From Aeromonas allosaccharophila (GTDB lineage Bacteria > Pseudomonadota > Gammaproteobacteria > Enterobacterales > Aeromonadaceae): a stretch of 64,000 nt of DNA. The position numbers and the translations under genes are program-made. The stretch covers positions 1 to 64,000 of the forward strand of contig NZ_CDBR01000109.1 of the NCBI RefSeq assembly GCF_000819685.1, written 5' to 3'. The notes under the pieces were generated by a model. The model worked only from the letters and a program-made list of their open reading frames with translations. It was not told where the DNA came from and ran no database searches. Each line of letters begins with the position of its first letter. Within the stretch, counting starts at the first letter, position 1. Of this stretch, positions 24,565-34,046 are shown piece after piece.

Positions 24565-25293
24565 ATGATGAGAAAGTCTCTGTTGGCCTGCTCCCTGCTG
24601 CTGTGCCCTGCCGTGTTTGCTGCCACCCCTCATTGGGAATATAGCGGCGAGGCGGGGCCTGCTCACTGGGCCAAGCTGACCCCGGAGTTTGGTCAGTGTG
24701 CTGGCAGCAATCAGTCGCCGGTCGATCTGAACGGGTTGGTTGAGGCCAAGCTGGCACCATTGGCGCTCCACTATCAGGCGGGTGGCAACACCGTGGTCAA
24801 CAACGGTCACACCGTGCAGGTCGGTTATGCCCCGGGCAGCACCTTGCAACTCGATGGCACCACGTTTGAACTCAAGCAGTTTCATTTTCACGCCCCGAGT
24901 GAAAACCTTATCGAGGGCAAATCCTATCCGCTGGAAGGGCATCTGGTGCACGTCAGTGACAAGGGAGAGATCGCCGTGGTAGCGGTGATGTTCGAAGCTG
25001 GCAAGGCCAATCCGGCGCTGGCGGCAGCCTGGAGTGCATTACCTGCCAAGGTGGGCGAGATCCAGGCCCTCAAGGCGCAGCTTGCTGCGGAGCAACTGCT
25101 GCCCGAGAGCCGTGACTACTATCGTTTCAGCGGCTCTCTCACCACGCCTCCCTGCTCGGAAGGGGTGCGCTGGCTGGTGATGAAGCAGCCGGTCGAGGTC
25201 AGTCAGGCCCAGATCGACGCGTTCAAGGCGGTGATGCACCACCCCAACAACCGGCCGGTGCAGCCCCTCAATGGGCGCGTGGTACTGCAATAA
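24565..25293 (+). CDS. Alpha-type carbonic anhydrase, periplasmic
   Basis: The 242-residue protein has a signal peptide (cleavage near AVFA-A). The alpha-class core includes CAGSNQSPVDL, the zinc-binding QFHFHAPSE histidines with EGHLVHV providing the third, and the SLTTPPCSEGV motif. It interconverts CO2 and bicarbonate in the periplasm. The two cysteines probably form the usual disulfide. It is a single gene, with ATG 24565 after AAGGATGT. Confidence 0.93.
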   Translation: MMRKSLLACSLLLCPAVFAATPHWEYSGEAGPAHWAKLTPEFGQCAGSNQSPVDLNGLVEAKLAPLALHYQAGGNTVVNNGHTVQVGYAPGSTLQLDGTTFELKQFHFHAPSENLIEGKSYPLEGHLVHVSDKGEIAVVAVMFEAGKANPALAAAWSALPAKVGEIQALKAQLAAEQLLPESRDYYRFSGSLTTPPCSEGVRWLVMKQPVEVSQAQIDAFKAVMHHPNNRPVQPLNGRVVLQ

Positions 25294-25333
25294 CAAAGGC
25301 TGCAATAACCAAGCGTTGCAGATAGCAGAAACC

Positions 25334-25359
25334 AAAAGAGGGCCATCAGGCCCTCTTTT
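25334..25359. terminator. Bidirectional terminator between carbonic anhydrase and psuG
   Basis: AAAAGAGGGCC-ATCA-GGCCCTCTTTT serves both converging genes. Confidence 0.9.
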
Positions 25360-25383
25360 ACATGGCGAGTGATCGGCGTGCGA

Positions 25384-26292
25384 TCACAGACTGGCGGCGA
25401 TCTGGGCACCGAGCGCCGCGTTGTTCAGTACCAGCTGGATGTTGGCGGCGAGCGAGTTGCCGCCGGTCAGCTCGCAGACGCGGGCCAGCAGGAAGGGGGT
25501 AGAGGCCTTGCCCTTGATCCCCCGCTCATCGGCTTCACGCAGCGCCAGGGCGATGGCCGCGTCGATATCGGCTTTAGGCATGGCGTGTGCGGTCGGGATG
25601 GGGTTGGTCACCACGGCGCCGCCCGCCAGTCCCAGCTCCCACTTGAGGCGCAGCACCTCGGCGATGGCGGCCGGGGTATCGAGCCGGTAATCGACCTTGA
25701 AGCCGCTCTCGCGGGTGTAGAAGGCGGGCAACTCTTCGGTCTGATAGCCGATCACCGGCACACCTTGCGTCTCCAGATATTCCAGCGTCAGCCCGATATC
25801 GAGGATCGATTTAGCACCGGCACAGACTACGGCCACCGGCGTCTGGGCCAGCTCCTGCAGATCGGCGGAGATATCGAAGGTCTCCTGCGCGCCGCGATGT
25901 ACCCCGCCAATGCCACCGGTGGCAAAGACCCGGATCCCCGCCATGGCGGCGATGATCATGGTGGAGGCGACCGTGGTGGCCCCCATCCCCTTGCGCGCCA
26001 GCACGAACGGAATGTCGCGGCGGCTGCACTTGGTCACGTCGTGGCCAGCCCGGCCCAGCGCTTCCAGCGCCCCCGCATCGAGACCCACCTTGAGGCGGCC
26101 GTCGAGGATGGCGATGGTGGCCGGAATGGCGCCGTTATCGCGCACCACCTGCTCCACCTGACGGGCCGTCTCCACGTTCTGCGGATAGGGCATGCCGTGG
26201 GAGATGATGGTGGATTCGAGGGCGACCACCGGTTTGCCAGCGGCCAGTGCGGCAGCCACTTCCGGTTGGATATCGAGGTAAGCGTTCAGCAT
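25384..26292 (-). CDS. psuG: Pseudouridine-5'-phosphate glycosidase
   Basis: The 302-residue enzyme splits pseudouridine 5'-phosphate into uracil and ribose 5-phosphate. PsuG family features are VALESTIISHGMPYP near the N-terminus, ATGGIGGVHRGA, the CAGAKSILD motif holding the catalytic lysine, and the TNPIPTAHAM segment. Its start overlaps the psuK stop by seven bases (ATGCTGA), so it is translationally coupled to the kinase. The pair forms the complete pseudouridine breakdown route. Confidence 0.95.
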   Translation of the reverse strand: MLNAYLDIQPEVAAALAAGKPVVALESTIISHGMPYPQNVETARQVEQVVRDNGAIPATIAILDGRLKVGLDAGALEALGRAGHDVTKCSRRDIPFVLARKGMGATTVASTMIIAAMAGIRVFATGGIGGVHRGAQETFDISADLQELAQTPVAVVCAGAKSILDIGLTLEYLETQGVPVIGYQTEELPAFYTRESGFKVDYRLDTPAAIAEVLRLKWELGLAGGAVVTNPIPTAHAMPKADIDAAIALALREADERGIKGKASTPFLLARVCELTGGNSLAANIQLVLNNAALGAQIAASL

Positions 26293-27377
26293 GAGTACTC
26301 CTCCAGTATGCGGTCAACGGCGGTCTTGCTCAGACCGGAAAAAACGGTATCGGAACAATTGACGGTGAGGGCGGCGCAGCCCAGGGCAAAGCGGGTGGTT
26401 TGGGCAATGTCGAGCTCTTGCAGCCAGGCGTGGGCGAGGCCAGCCATAAAGGCATCCCCGCCGCCGGTGACGTTGAGTACCGGACTGCCCAGCACCGGCA
26501 GGTGGCCCTGCTGCTCGCCATCGCTGTAGAAGATCCCCTGTTCACCCAGACTGAGGAACAGTCGCTTGACTCCGGCGCGGTGGAACCAGGCGGCCACCAT
26601 GGGCCAGGTTTCGGGCCCGGCGATGGTCATGCCGCACAGCTGCTCGGCTTCGCTGCGATTGGGTTTGAGGGTGTGGATCTTGCCGAGCCAGGGGCGGATC
26701 TTCTCCACCTTGGCTACCGAGACGGTATCGACAAAGATGGCGTGATCCCCCTGTCGCTCGAACAGCCAGTCGAGGGTGTGGATGGCCAGATTGGTGTCGA
26801 GTACCCAGAGTCGGGCACCGCCGAGGAAGCCGCCGAGCGGGGTCAGGCGGGCGGGGGTGAGCTGCTCTATGATGGCCATGTCATTGATGGCGCAGCTCAT
26901 TTCGCCACTGCCATCATGCAGGCTGAGGTAGCAGGAGGTGGTATGGCCATCGAGCACCAGGGTCTGGCGCACATCGACGCCAGCCCGCTGGCTCACCTCC
27001 AATAGATGGTGGCCATACTGGTCGTTGCCGACTGCGGTCAGCAACCGGGTATCGCTGCCGAGCCGCGCCAGATTCTCGGCGATATTGCGGCCGACACCGC
27101 CCGCCGAGGTGCGCACCTTGCCCGGGTTGGAGTCGCCGAGCAGCAGGTTGTCGTGGCTGGTGCCGCAAATATCCATATTGGCACCGCCGATCACCACCAC
27201 GTAGGTGCCCTCTCGCAGTACATAACCTCTGCCTTGCACATACCCCTGCCGGATCAGGCTGGAGATGTGGCTGGCCAGCGCGGAGCGGCTGATGCCGAGG
27301 CGATCGGCCAGATCCTGCTGGGCAATCATGGGATCCTGACGCAGCAGGGCGAGGATCTCTTGTTCACGCTCAGTCAT
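26286..27377 (-). CDS. psuK: Pseudouridine kinase with N-terminal helix-turn-helix
   Basis: The 363-residue protein joins an N-terminal winged helix (ILALLRQDPMIAQQDLADRL) to a PfkB-type sugar kinase. PfkB signatures are SAGGVGRNIAENLARLG and the C-terminal VTGGGDAFMAGL with the catalytic Asp. It phosphorylates pseudouridine for PsuG. The HTH fusion suggests it may also regulate its own operon. ATG 27377 is preferred to the longer frame because it sits at the HTH and after the palindromes. Confidence 0.92.
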   Translation of the reverse strand: MTEREQEILALLRQDPMIAQQDLADRLGISRSALASHISSLIRQGYVQGRGYVLREGTYVVVIGGANMDICGTSHDNLLLGDSNPGKVRTSAGGVGRNIAENLARLGSDTRLLTAVGNDQYGHHLLEVSQRAGVDVRQTLVLDGHTTSCYLSLHDGSGEMSCAINDMAIIEQLTPARLTPLGGFLGGARLWVLDTNLAIHTLDWLFERQGDHAIFVDTVSVAKVEKIRPWLGKIHTLKPNRSEAEQLCGMTIAGPETWPMVAAWFHRAGVKRLFLSLGEQGIFYSDGEQQGHLPVLGSPVLNVTGGGDAFMAGLAHAWLQELDIAQTTRFALGCAALTVNCSDTVFSGLSKTAVDRILEEYSC

Positions 27378-27393
27378 AGACAAACATCCATTT

Positions 27394-27427
27394 ACAAACG
27401 TTTGTCTATTATTTCCGATAAACGTTT
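27394..27427. promoter_or_regulatory. AAACGTTT palindromes upstream of psuK
   Basis: ACAAACGTTTGT (27394-27405) is a perfect 12-bp palindrome and AAACGTTT recurs at 27420-27427. They lie between psuK and the divergent RNA methyltransferase gene and are the likely operator of the HTH kinase or a LacI-type repressor. Confidence 0.6.
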
Positions 27428-27577
27428 GCCGGCTATCGGTTTGTCCAAAATCTGTCGGGTTGCGCACAAAAAATCGACATCCGTGATGGGGCGACGAGTC
27501 GTTAAGCCTGGCGAGGTACTTTTAACGGGTCGGTGGCCCCACCGCGGCTTATAATGGCCGCCGCAAGAGGAGGAGAG

Positions 27578-28033
27578 ATGATGAAAAAGAGTGCATTCTG
27601 CTGTGTGGGGCTGGTCAATCCCAAGTCCTCGGAAAATGTCGGCTCCGTGATGCGGGCTGCGGGCTGCTACGGGGTGGACGAGGTCTACTACACCGGCAAC
27701 CGCTTCGAGCTGGCGCGCCGCTTTGCAACTGATACCAAGCAGATGGTGGAGAAGATCCCGCTGCTCGGAGTGGATGACCTGATGGCGTTTATCCCGCAGG
27801 GATGCGTGCCCGTGGTGGTCGATCTGATCGACGGCGCCACGCCGCTCCCCGATTATGTCCACCCGGAGCGCGCCTTTTATATCTTCGGGCCGGAGGATGG
27901 CACGCTCGATCCCGCGCTCTACGGGGCGGTGAAAGATGTGGTCTATGTGCCGACTCAAGGCTGCATGAATCTGGCCGCTTCGGTCAATGTGATCCTCTAT
28001 GATCGCTTGGCGAAGAGGATGAGGGGTGCGTAA
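27578..28033 (+). CDS. SpoU/TrmH-family RNA 2'-O-methyltransferase
   Basis: The 151-residue SPOUT protein carries the knot motifs: motif 1-like NPKSSENVGSVMRAAG at the N-terminus, FYIFGPEDGTLD in the middle, and the C-terminal VPTQGCMNLAASVNVILYDR. It should methylate a ribose in tRNA or rRNA using SAM. It is close in size to TrmL but the N-terminus differs, so the substrate is uncertain. AGAGGAGGAG lies right before ATG 27578. Confidence 0.85.
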   Translation: MMKKSAFCCVGLVNPKSSENVGSVMRAAGCYGVDEVYYTGNRFELARRFATDTKQMVEKIPLLGVDDLMAFIPQGCVPVVVDLIDGATPLPDYVHPERAFYIFGPEDGTLDPALYGAVKDVVYVPTQGCMNLAASVNVILYDRLAKRMRGA

Positions 28034-28047
28034 TTAGCTCAGGGCTA

Positions 28048-28800
28048 TCATTCAGGTGTCGGGCTGGCTGTGGCTTTCTGTTCCAGTTCCCTGATAAACC
28101 CTTGGTAGTAGTCATAGAGCTGATAGTGCTTATAGATGTCAGCCAGAGTCCCGCTACGGATCAACTCAACCATCCCCTTATCCCAGAGCTCCATCATCCG
28201 GTTGCCCTGGGGGGTGTCGGCAAAGATGGGGTAGGTCGGGATCCAGCGCAGGAAGGCGCGATGCAGGTTGGGTGGAATGTCCTCATTTGCATAGAGCACG
28301 CCGGCAGTCAGGTAATAGCGATAGCGCTCTTTGCCGAGCAGTTGCAGAGCCATCTCATCGCTATCGATTTCATGCCACTGCATGGTGACTGCAATGTATT
28401 TGTCGAATGCCCAGCCCCGTCGCCATAGCACAGATTGTCCCTGCAGGCTTTTTTCTCCCTGCCACTTTGGCTGCCATTTTTTGAGCATGAACACGGTCAG
28501 GTCATCCGCTGATGCGGGATAGCGAGGTTGTCGGACACCGGTGACTTCATCGCGATATACCCCCATCGCCATATCGCCTCCTTTTTTGGCAATCACAGCG
28601 AGAGCACGTTTATAGGGCACGATATGGGGGGTTACCTGATAACCGTGGGGTTGGTAGATGGCGCGAACCAGATCGAGATAAATGCCTTTGCCATCTTGTT
28701 GGCAAAAGCCGGGCCAGTCATCGCAATAAACCTCAATAGAATCTGCCCGGCAATTAACCACCGTGCACAAACAACAGAGTAACAGACAGATGCGTAACAT
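28048..28800 (-). CDS. Periplasmic solute-binding protein (SBP_bac_3-like)
   Basis: The 250-residue protein begins MLRICLLL with a signal peptide, then a two-lobed binding fold typical of family 3 amino-acid binders (IEVYCDDWPGFC at the start, GKGIYLDLVRAIYQPHGY, TLADIYKHYQLY near the end). No permease or ATPase gene is adjacent, so it may serve as a stand-alone sensor or enzyme-like homologue. The frame could start at 29004, but the signal peptide begins at 28800. Confidence 0.8.
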   Translation of the reverse strand: MLRICLLLCCLCTVVNCRADSIEVYCDDWPGFCQQDGKGIYLDLVRAIYQPHGYQVTPHIVPYKRALAVIAKKGGDMAMGVYRDEVTGVRQPRYPASADDLTVFMLKKWQPKWQGEKSLQGQSVLWRRGWAFDKYIAVTMQWHEIDSDEMALQLLGKERYRYYLTAGVLYANEDIPPNLHRAFLRWIPTYPIFADTPQGNRMMELWDKGMVELIRSGTLADIYKHYQLYDYYQGFIRELEQKATASPTPE

Positions 28801-28990
28801 GGTCAGCGCAGGTCTCGTTGGGGCAAAGGGAAAACGGATACCCTGCTTTATACCATGGCATTGATCGTGACAGGACGTAGAAAAATTCTCGCATCTCCAT
28901 TTTGCGACAGGGTCGAGGGTTATTTTCGGTCGGGTTGTTATGATCATGAAAAGATTCAATAGTGCCCCAATCAGGAGAGGAGACTGCATT

Positions 28991-29422
28991 ATGCCATCGA
29001 TCAAAACGCTGCTCTGTCCGGTCGATTTTTCCCAAATGTCCCGTGCGGTACTCGACTATGCCGTATTCATGGCGCAGAGCCATCAGGCCCAGCTCAAGCT
29101 GATCCACGTGGTCGATCAACTGCACGGTTTTGACAGCTACAAAATCCTGCATATGACGGCAGTCGAGATCACCCACGAGATGGAGCGTCAGGCCAAAGCC
29201 CAGCTCAAAGAGCTGGTGGCGACGCTGCCGATCCCTGCCACCTTTGATATTCGCTTTGGCCGCGCTGCCGACGAGATCGTGATTCAAGCCAAGGATGATG
29301 AGGTGGAGCTGATCGTGATGGGCAGTCACGGCCGCTCCGGCATCAGCCATCTGCTGGTAGGCAGTGTCGCAGAATCCGTGGTGCGTCATGCTCCCTGCCC
29401 GGTACTGGTGGTGCGCCAATAA
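28991..29422 (+). CDS. Universal stress protein, UspA family
   Basis: The 143-residue cytoplasmic protein has the Usp fold. It starts LLCPVDFSQMSRAVLDYA and ends with the ATP-binding motif G-2x-G-9x-G-S (MGSHGRSGISHLLVGSVAE) and CPVLVVRQ. Members accumulate under starvation and stress. AGGAGAGGAG precedes ATG 28991; the upstream 17 codons are excluded. Confidence 0.9.
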   Translation: MPSIKTLLCPVDFSQMSRAVLDYAVFMAQSHQAQLKLIHVVDQLHGFDSYKILHMTAVEITHEMERQAKAQLKELVATLPIPATFDIRFGRAADEIVIQAKDDEVELIVMGSHGRSGISHLLVGSVAESVVRHAPCPVLVVRQ

Positions 29423-29454
29423 CGCGCCCCGTTTAGCGTGAAAAGCGTAACAAA

Positions 29455-29484
29455 CAAGGCCAGCGATTGCTGGCCTTGCGTTTT
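29455..29484 (+). terminator. Terminator after the universal stress gene
   Basis: CAAGGCCAGC-GATT-GCTGGCCTTG is followed by CGTTTT. Confidence 0.88.
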
Positions 29485-29499
29485 CTGCTGCCGTGCCCG

Positions 29500-30135
29500 C
29501 TAGCCGTGGGCGTAGATGACACTCCCTCCCTTGATGGTATCTATGATGGCCCGGGCCTGCTCCTTGGGCAGGGCCGGGCAACCCCAGCTGCGGCCCAGCT
29601 TGTCATATTTGCGCAGATGGGCCGGGCTGGCATAGGTGGCGCCATGTACCACAATGGCGCGTTTGCGAGCATTGCTGTTCTTGCCGGGGCTGAGCCCGTC
29701 CAGCCGCAGGGAGTAGCCATGCTTGCCCAGATAGGTTTCAGCGGTGCGGTAGACACCGAGGGAGCTTTGCCGGGAGTTGAGCTGGTTGGAAAAGCGTTCT
29801 GCGGCCAACTCACCCGAGTTGCGGCCATGGCTGACCCAAGTGTGATAGAGCAGCTTGTGGCGTTTCATGTCGATGACAAACAGTCTGCGCTGGGTAGATG
29901 GCTTGCTGTAATCGATGATGGTGAGAATGGCTTTGCGCTTGTGGCGCACGGTTTGATAACTGTTGAGGGCTTGGCGAAAGGTCTGTTTGTCCAGCTTGCC
30001 TGCCAGACCCAGCTGGCGATAGAGGCTCTGATCCCAGCTGGCATCTGCGGTGCTGCTCCAGATGAGCGATATCAACAGCAGTGGCAACAGCAACCACCCG
30101 TGTTGCCAGCCTGTGTTCCGGTCTGCTTGTCCCAT
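29500..30135 (-). CDS. L,D-transpeptidase-like (YkuD-type) exported protein
   Basis: The 211-residue protein has an N-terminal hydrophobic signal/anchor and a C-terminal YkuD_2-type domain. The catalytic site is visible as VVHGATYAS followed by LGRSWGCPAL, giving the His and Cys residues. It likely acts in the periplasm on peptidoglycan peptides, cross-linking or modifying them. It is monocistronic. Confidence 0.85.
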   Translation of the reverse strand: MGQADRNTGWQHGWLLLPLLLISLIWSSTADASWDQSLYRQLGLAGKLDKQTFRQALNSYQTVRHKRKAILTIIDYSKPSTQRRLFVIDMKRHKLLYHTWVSHGRNSGELAAERFSNQLNSRQSSLGVYRTAETYLGKHGYSLRLDGLSPGKNSNARKRAIVVHGATYASPAHLRKYDKLGRSWGCPALPKEQARAIIDTIKGGSVIYAHG

Positions 30136-30227
30136 CCTTGCATCTCTCCTTTGGCATTCCCTGCAACAGAGCTGATATCGCCCTCAATCTGCTCGATAGT
30201 TATATGCAAGGCGCTGAAAAGGCGCAA

Positions 30228-30254
30228 TAAAAAAACCGGCCGCAGAGCGGCCGG
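30228..30254 (-). terminator. Terminator of the porin gene
   Basis: CCGGCCGC-AGA-GCGGCCGG is followed, on the minus strand, by a run of T. Confidence 0.9.
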
Positions 30255-30309
30255 AAGTAATTCAAACAGTAGACATTGGTATCACAGGGTATAACTGACT
30301 TCCAATTAC

Positions 30310-31389
30310 TTAGAAGTTGTACTGCAGAGCCACACCAACTACGTCGTCAGTGTTCTGACCCAGCTTGCTGGTAGAGTCAGCAACGGAATCCAGCAGGTTG
30401 ACCTTGTAGTCAACGTAGGCGTTGAAGTTGTCGGTGAAGTTGTACCAGGCACCGATAGATACGTACTCGGTGTAGGTATCATCGATACCGTGAGCAGTGT
30501 CTTTTACATCAGTGCGCAGGTAAGCCAGAGAAGGCTTGAACTTGCCGAGGGTGTACTGGGCAACGGCTTCGTAACCATCGTGCTTCTCGGCGTAGCCGTT
30601 GTTGACGAACAGGTGGTTCTCACCGTGGGAGTAGGTCGCCGCCAGATAGAGGTCACCCACAGCATACTTGGCACCAAAGCCCATCAGCTTGGCATCCTGG
30701 TCGCCACCAAAGGCGGCATAGCGAGCTTGCTCGTCGGTCTTGCCAGCCTGGTTATAGGCAGCAGACAGGCCCAGACCCATATCGAAGTCATAGGAAGCAG
30801 CTACAGCAAAACCTTCTTTGGAACCTTTCTTGTTCCAAGTGATGCCATTGGTGGTGAAGTTGGAGCGATCAGCATTCTGCGGATCGTTGTTGCCGGTGAA
30901 CTGGGCACCCAGGGTCAGACCGTTGTAGGTGTACAGGTACTGGGCCAGACCGTTGGTACGGCCGGTACCGAATACTTCGGTGCCTTTGCCCAGGCCGTCA
31001 CCGCCCCACTCGGGCAGTACGTCGGTGTAGTCGTTCACGATGCGGAACAGACCATCCTGACGACCGTAGCTGAATGCGCCGAAACGGTCGTGCTTGATGC
31101 CTGCGTAAGCGTAACGCAGTTCGTCGTTGTCAGAACCGGAGGTCGGCAGGTTGTACTCGGCAAAACCGAATGCCTTCATCTCGGGAGCAATCTTGGTCTC
31201 GCCGCGCATGTTTACACGGAAGTAGCTCTGGTCACCTTCGGAACCGTTGTCATCAGTGCCGTAGTACATACCCTGAGCACGGCCACCGATATCCAGCTTG
31301 GTATCGTTCTGGTTGTAAACGGTAGCGGCATGAGCGCCGCTCGCCAGCAGCAGGCTGGAGATGGCAATAGTCAGTGCAGACTTCTTCAT
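30310..31389 (-). CDS. Outer-membrane general porin
   Basis: The 359-residue precursor has a signal peptide cut after GAHA and a beta-barrel porin of the OmpC/OmpF class. It ends with the typical terminal phenylalanine (ALQYNF). It starts TVYNQNDTKLDIGGR after cleavage and has the usual YGRQDG constriction-loop segment. It forms a trimeric diffusion channel for small hydrophilic solutes and is probably the major Aeromonas porin. The 260-bp upstream region contains no other gene and may carry the regulatory sites and 5' leader. Confidence 0.92.
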   Translation of the reverse strand: MKKSALTIAISSLLLASGAHAATVYNQNDTKLDIGGRAQGMYYGTDDNGSEGDQSYFRVNMRGETKIAPEMKAFGFAEYNLPTSGSDNDELRYAYAGIKHDRFGAFSYGRQDGLFRIVNDYTDVLPEWGGDGLGKGTEVFGTGRTNGLAQYLYTYNGLTLGAQFTGNNDPQNADRSNFTTNGITWNKKGSKEGFAVAASYDFDMGLGLSAAYNQAGKTDEQARYAAFGGDQDAKLMGFGAKYAVGDLYLAATYSHGENHLFVNNGYAEKHDGYEAVAQYTLGKFKPSLAYLRTDVKDTAHGIDDTYTEYVSIGAWYNFTDNFNAYVDYKVNLLDSVADSTSKLGQNTDDVVGVALQYNF

Positions 31390-31651
31390 ATGCTTTATTC
31401 CTCTGATGTAAACACTTGGACCTGTTCCGGTCTTTGTTAGTTTGATCGGGATTGAACCGATGGGGACAAGGTAGAGCGGTTAACCTTGACTGGAGCTGAA
31501 TCAGCGGCGGGTTACTTGTTGATGACTTTATTGTCATTATTGGGGCGGGCGGGTGATTGGTATTTTTGTTGTTCAGAATCAAGTGATTAGTTTTTAACTG
31601 CAGACAGGAAAACGGCAGTGTTTGTATAAAACACAGCCGTTTTGAACACGA

Positions 31652-32452
31652 TCAGAGCGGTTTTTGCCACAGAGTCAGCAGCAGATCCTGTTCCAGCTCA
31701 TCCGGGCCCTGTTGAGCGAAAGCGTGACGCTGCTCACCGGTGGCGCGCCAGCCGAGGCGACTGGTCTCCAGAATAAAGCTGCGCATGGCGTGATCCATGC
31801 TGAGGCTGAACTGACAGCGTTGTTGGGCCACCTGATTAAGGCCACCGAGGGTCGGCCAGCTGAGGGGGTGTTCCATGCTCACCGGGTTGAGGCTGACCCG
31901 CAGTTGCCACTGATGACGGGGGCCCGGCTGCAGATAGAGCAGATAGCCACCGGGGGCCAGCCACTCCGCCAGCAATTCGCTTCTTACCTTGAGATCGTTG
32001 ACCAGCAGCACCTGAGCCGAGCCCGGCTGCAGCGGCGCGCGGGCGGGGTCGGCAATGACAAACTGGCCGTCCGGTTGCGCTTTTTTGGCGGCAAAGATGG
32101 TGTTCTTGGCGATATCAACACCAGCAAACTGCCAGCCGGGCAGACGCTCTGCCAGCGCACGGCAGTAGTAGCCTTCACCGCACCCGAGATGGATCAGCTC
32201 TTGCGGGGCCAGCGGAGAGAGCAGGGCGGCCATGGCCTCGACCAGCGGCAGTTGGTGGCCAGCTTCCAGAAAGTGGTGCTTGGCGCGCATCAGGGCGCGG
32301 CTGTCGCTGTCTTTGGGATTCTTCTTGCCGGGGATGAGATCCAGATAACCTTCCGGTGCCGGATCGAAGTGATGCTTGTTGTCGCAATAGCGGCCCTGGG
32401 AGGCTTCATGAAGATGAAGCGGGCTGCGGCAACGGGGACATTGAAGGTGCAT
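31652..32452 (-). CDS. rlmA: 23S rRNA (guanine-N1) methyltransferase, RlmA type
   Basis: The 266-residue SAM-dependent enzyme has an N-terminal zinc finger (CPRC...C..H within the first 28 residues), the EGYLDLIPGKKN segment and motif I LGCGEGYYCRAL. RlmA methylates G745 of 23S rRNA in Escherichia. The start is ATG 32452 with AAGAGAG upstream, rather than the longer frame from 32515. Confidence 0.85.
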   Translation of the reverse strand: MHLQCPRCRSPLHLHEASQGRYCDNKHHFDPAPEGYLDLIPGKKNPKDSDSRALMRAKHHFLEAGHQLPLVEAMAALLSPLAPQELIHLGCGEGYYCRALAERLPGWQFAGVDIAKNTIFAAKKAQPDGQFVIADPARAPLQPGSAQVLLVNDLKVRSELLAEWLAPGGYLLYLQPGPRHQWQLRVSLNPVSMEHPLSWPTLGGLNQVAQQRCQFSLSMDHAMRSFILETSRLGWRATGEQRHAFAQQGPDELEQDLLLTLWQKPL

Positions 32453-32513
32453 AGAAACTCTCTTGGCGAACGCCGAAACAGGAAGGGCGTTCGGGATTAT
32501 AGGGGAGAGGATC

Positions 32514-32541
32514 AAAAAAGGCTGCCGTAGCAGCCTTTTTT
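32514..32541. terminator. Terminator of crp
   Basis: GGCTGC-CGTA-GCAGCC lies between six A and six T, so it works in both directions. Confidence 0.9.
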
Positions 32542-32576
32542 ATCCCAAGGCCTCTGTCAGGCCCGTGGACGGGTCA

Positions 32577-33215
32577 TCAGCGAGTGCCAAATACCACAAT
32601 GGTCTTGCCGTGAGCAGAGATGAGCTCCTGCTCTTCCAGCATCTTGAGGATGCGGCCCACGGTTTCACGGGAGCAGCCTACGATCTGGCCGATCTCCTGG
32701 CGGGTGATCTTGATCTGCATGCCATCCGGGTGGGTCATGGCATCCGGCTGTTTGGCCAGGTTGAGCAGGGTCTGGGCGATCCGGCCGGTCACATCCAGGA
32801 AGGCGAGGTTACCCACTTTCTGGCTGGTGTGCTGCAGGCGCTTGGCCATCTGGCCAGAGAGGCGCAGCAGAATGTCCGGGTTGACCTGGATCAGCTGGCG
32901 GAACTTCTTGTAGGAGATCTCTGCGACTTCGCAGGATCCTTTGGCGCGAACCCAGGCGGAGCGCTCGGGGTTCTCGTTCTCTTCGAACATCCCCATCTCG
33001 CCCAGGAAGTCGCCCTGATTGAGATAGGAGAGGATCATCTCTTTGCCCTCATCGTCCTTGATCAAGACGGCCACCGTGCCCTTGACGATGTAGTAGAGGG
33101 TCTCCGCTTTTTCACCCGCATGAATCAGGGTGCTCTTGGCGGGATACTTATGAATGTGGCAGTGCGACAAGAACCATTCCAGGGTGGGATCGCTTTGCGG
33201 TTTGCCAATGACCAT
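32577..33215 (-). CDS. crp: cAMP receptor protein
   Basis: The 212-residue protein has an N-terminal cyclic-nucleotide domain with the cAMP pocket ([20 protein letters not shown]) and a C-terminal winged helix, [20 protein letters not shown], that reads the TGTGA sites. It controls carbon-source use, competence and virulence genes. ATG 33215 is selected by match to the family start ([16 protein letters not shown]), so the 57 extra codons in the longer frame are excluded. Confidence 0.97.
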   Translation of the reverse strand: MVIGKPQSDPTLEWFLSHCHIHKYPAKSTLIHAGEKAETLYYIVKGTVAVLIKDDEGKEMILSYLNQGDFLGEMGMFEENENPERSAWVRAKGSCEVAEISYKKFRQLIQVNPDILLRLSGQMAKRLQHTSQKVGNLAFLDVTGRIAQTLLNLAKQPDAMTHPDGMQIKITRQEIGQIVGCSRETVGRILKMLEEQELISAHGKTIVVFGTR

Positions 33216-33544
33216 GAGAATTCCTCTGTAGTGTCTTTTTATGGACTTGTGCGTCCGGGCAAGTTGCCAATCTTGCCATTCCTTGTATTGGTCGCAGTAG
33301 GATAAGAGCCTTTGCCTGTGCTGACAAGGCTTTGCGGGCTTTTGAAAGAGCCCTTTGAGTAATGCCTGCTGCGCCGCTGCGGCCATTCTAGGGAAGATAG
33401 CGCTCGGAGATGTTGATTTTGATCTATTTCCATCCCGACAGTCGCCTCCCCACCGGGTCTGCGCATCGAGATATGCCGCTAGTCCGATGGCTGGGGTATG
33501 CTAGGCAGATCATACTATGGCGACAATAACTGAGGACGCGTGAG

Positions 33545-33949
33545 ATGAAAGCCAGGGTCAGCTGGGTGGAAGGAATGAAGTTTGTGGGTGAGAGCGAATC
33601 CGGTCACAAGGTGATTCTGGATGGCGCCAACCCCGGTGAGGGCGCCAGCCCGATGGAGATGATCCTGCTGGCAGTCGGCGGCTGCAGCTCTATCGATGTG
33701 GTCTCTATCCTCGAGAAAGCGCGCCAGTCGGTAACTGCATGTCATGTCGATGTCAGTGGCGAGCGGGTCGATAGCGTGCCGCGGGTCTTCGAGACGATTA
33801 ATCTGCACTTCGTGGTGACAGGCAAGGGATTGGCAGAGAAGCAGGTAGCCAGAGCGGTGGATCTGTCGATGGAAAAATATTGTTCTGTTTCCCTGATGTT
33901 GGAAAAAGCGGTACAAATTACCCATAGTTATCAAATTGTTGAAGCTTGA
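33545..33949 (+). CDS. yhfA: OsmC-family protein (YhfA)
   Basis: The 134-residue OsmC/Ohr-fold protein starts MKARVSWVEGMKF, has the VGGCSSIDVV segment with a reactive cysteine, and ends at a HSYQIVEA tail. Function of this subgroup is unknown, possibly thiol-dependent peroxide handling. It is divergent from crp with 329 bp between them, as in Escherichia. Confidence 0.88.
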   Translation: MKARVSWVEGMKFVGESESGHKVILDGANPGEGASPMEMILLAVGGCSSIDVVSILEKARQSVTACHVDVSGERVDSVPRVFETINLHFVVTGKGLAEKQVARAVDLSMEKYCSVSLMLEKAVQITHSYQIVEA

Positions 33950-34046
33950 TAACTGACGATTGTTTCGTTGAATCCCTGCCATAAGGCCATCACCTCAGGC
34001 CACGGCACAAGGTCATTACATAAGGCCACCACATAAGGAAAGTGCA

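Noticed and set aside
27578..28033. Naming the SPOUT methyltransferase trmL.
   Set aside because: The N-terminus does not match TrmL, so only the family is stated.
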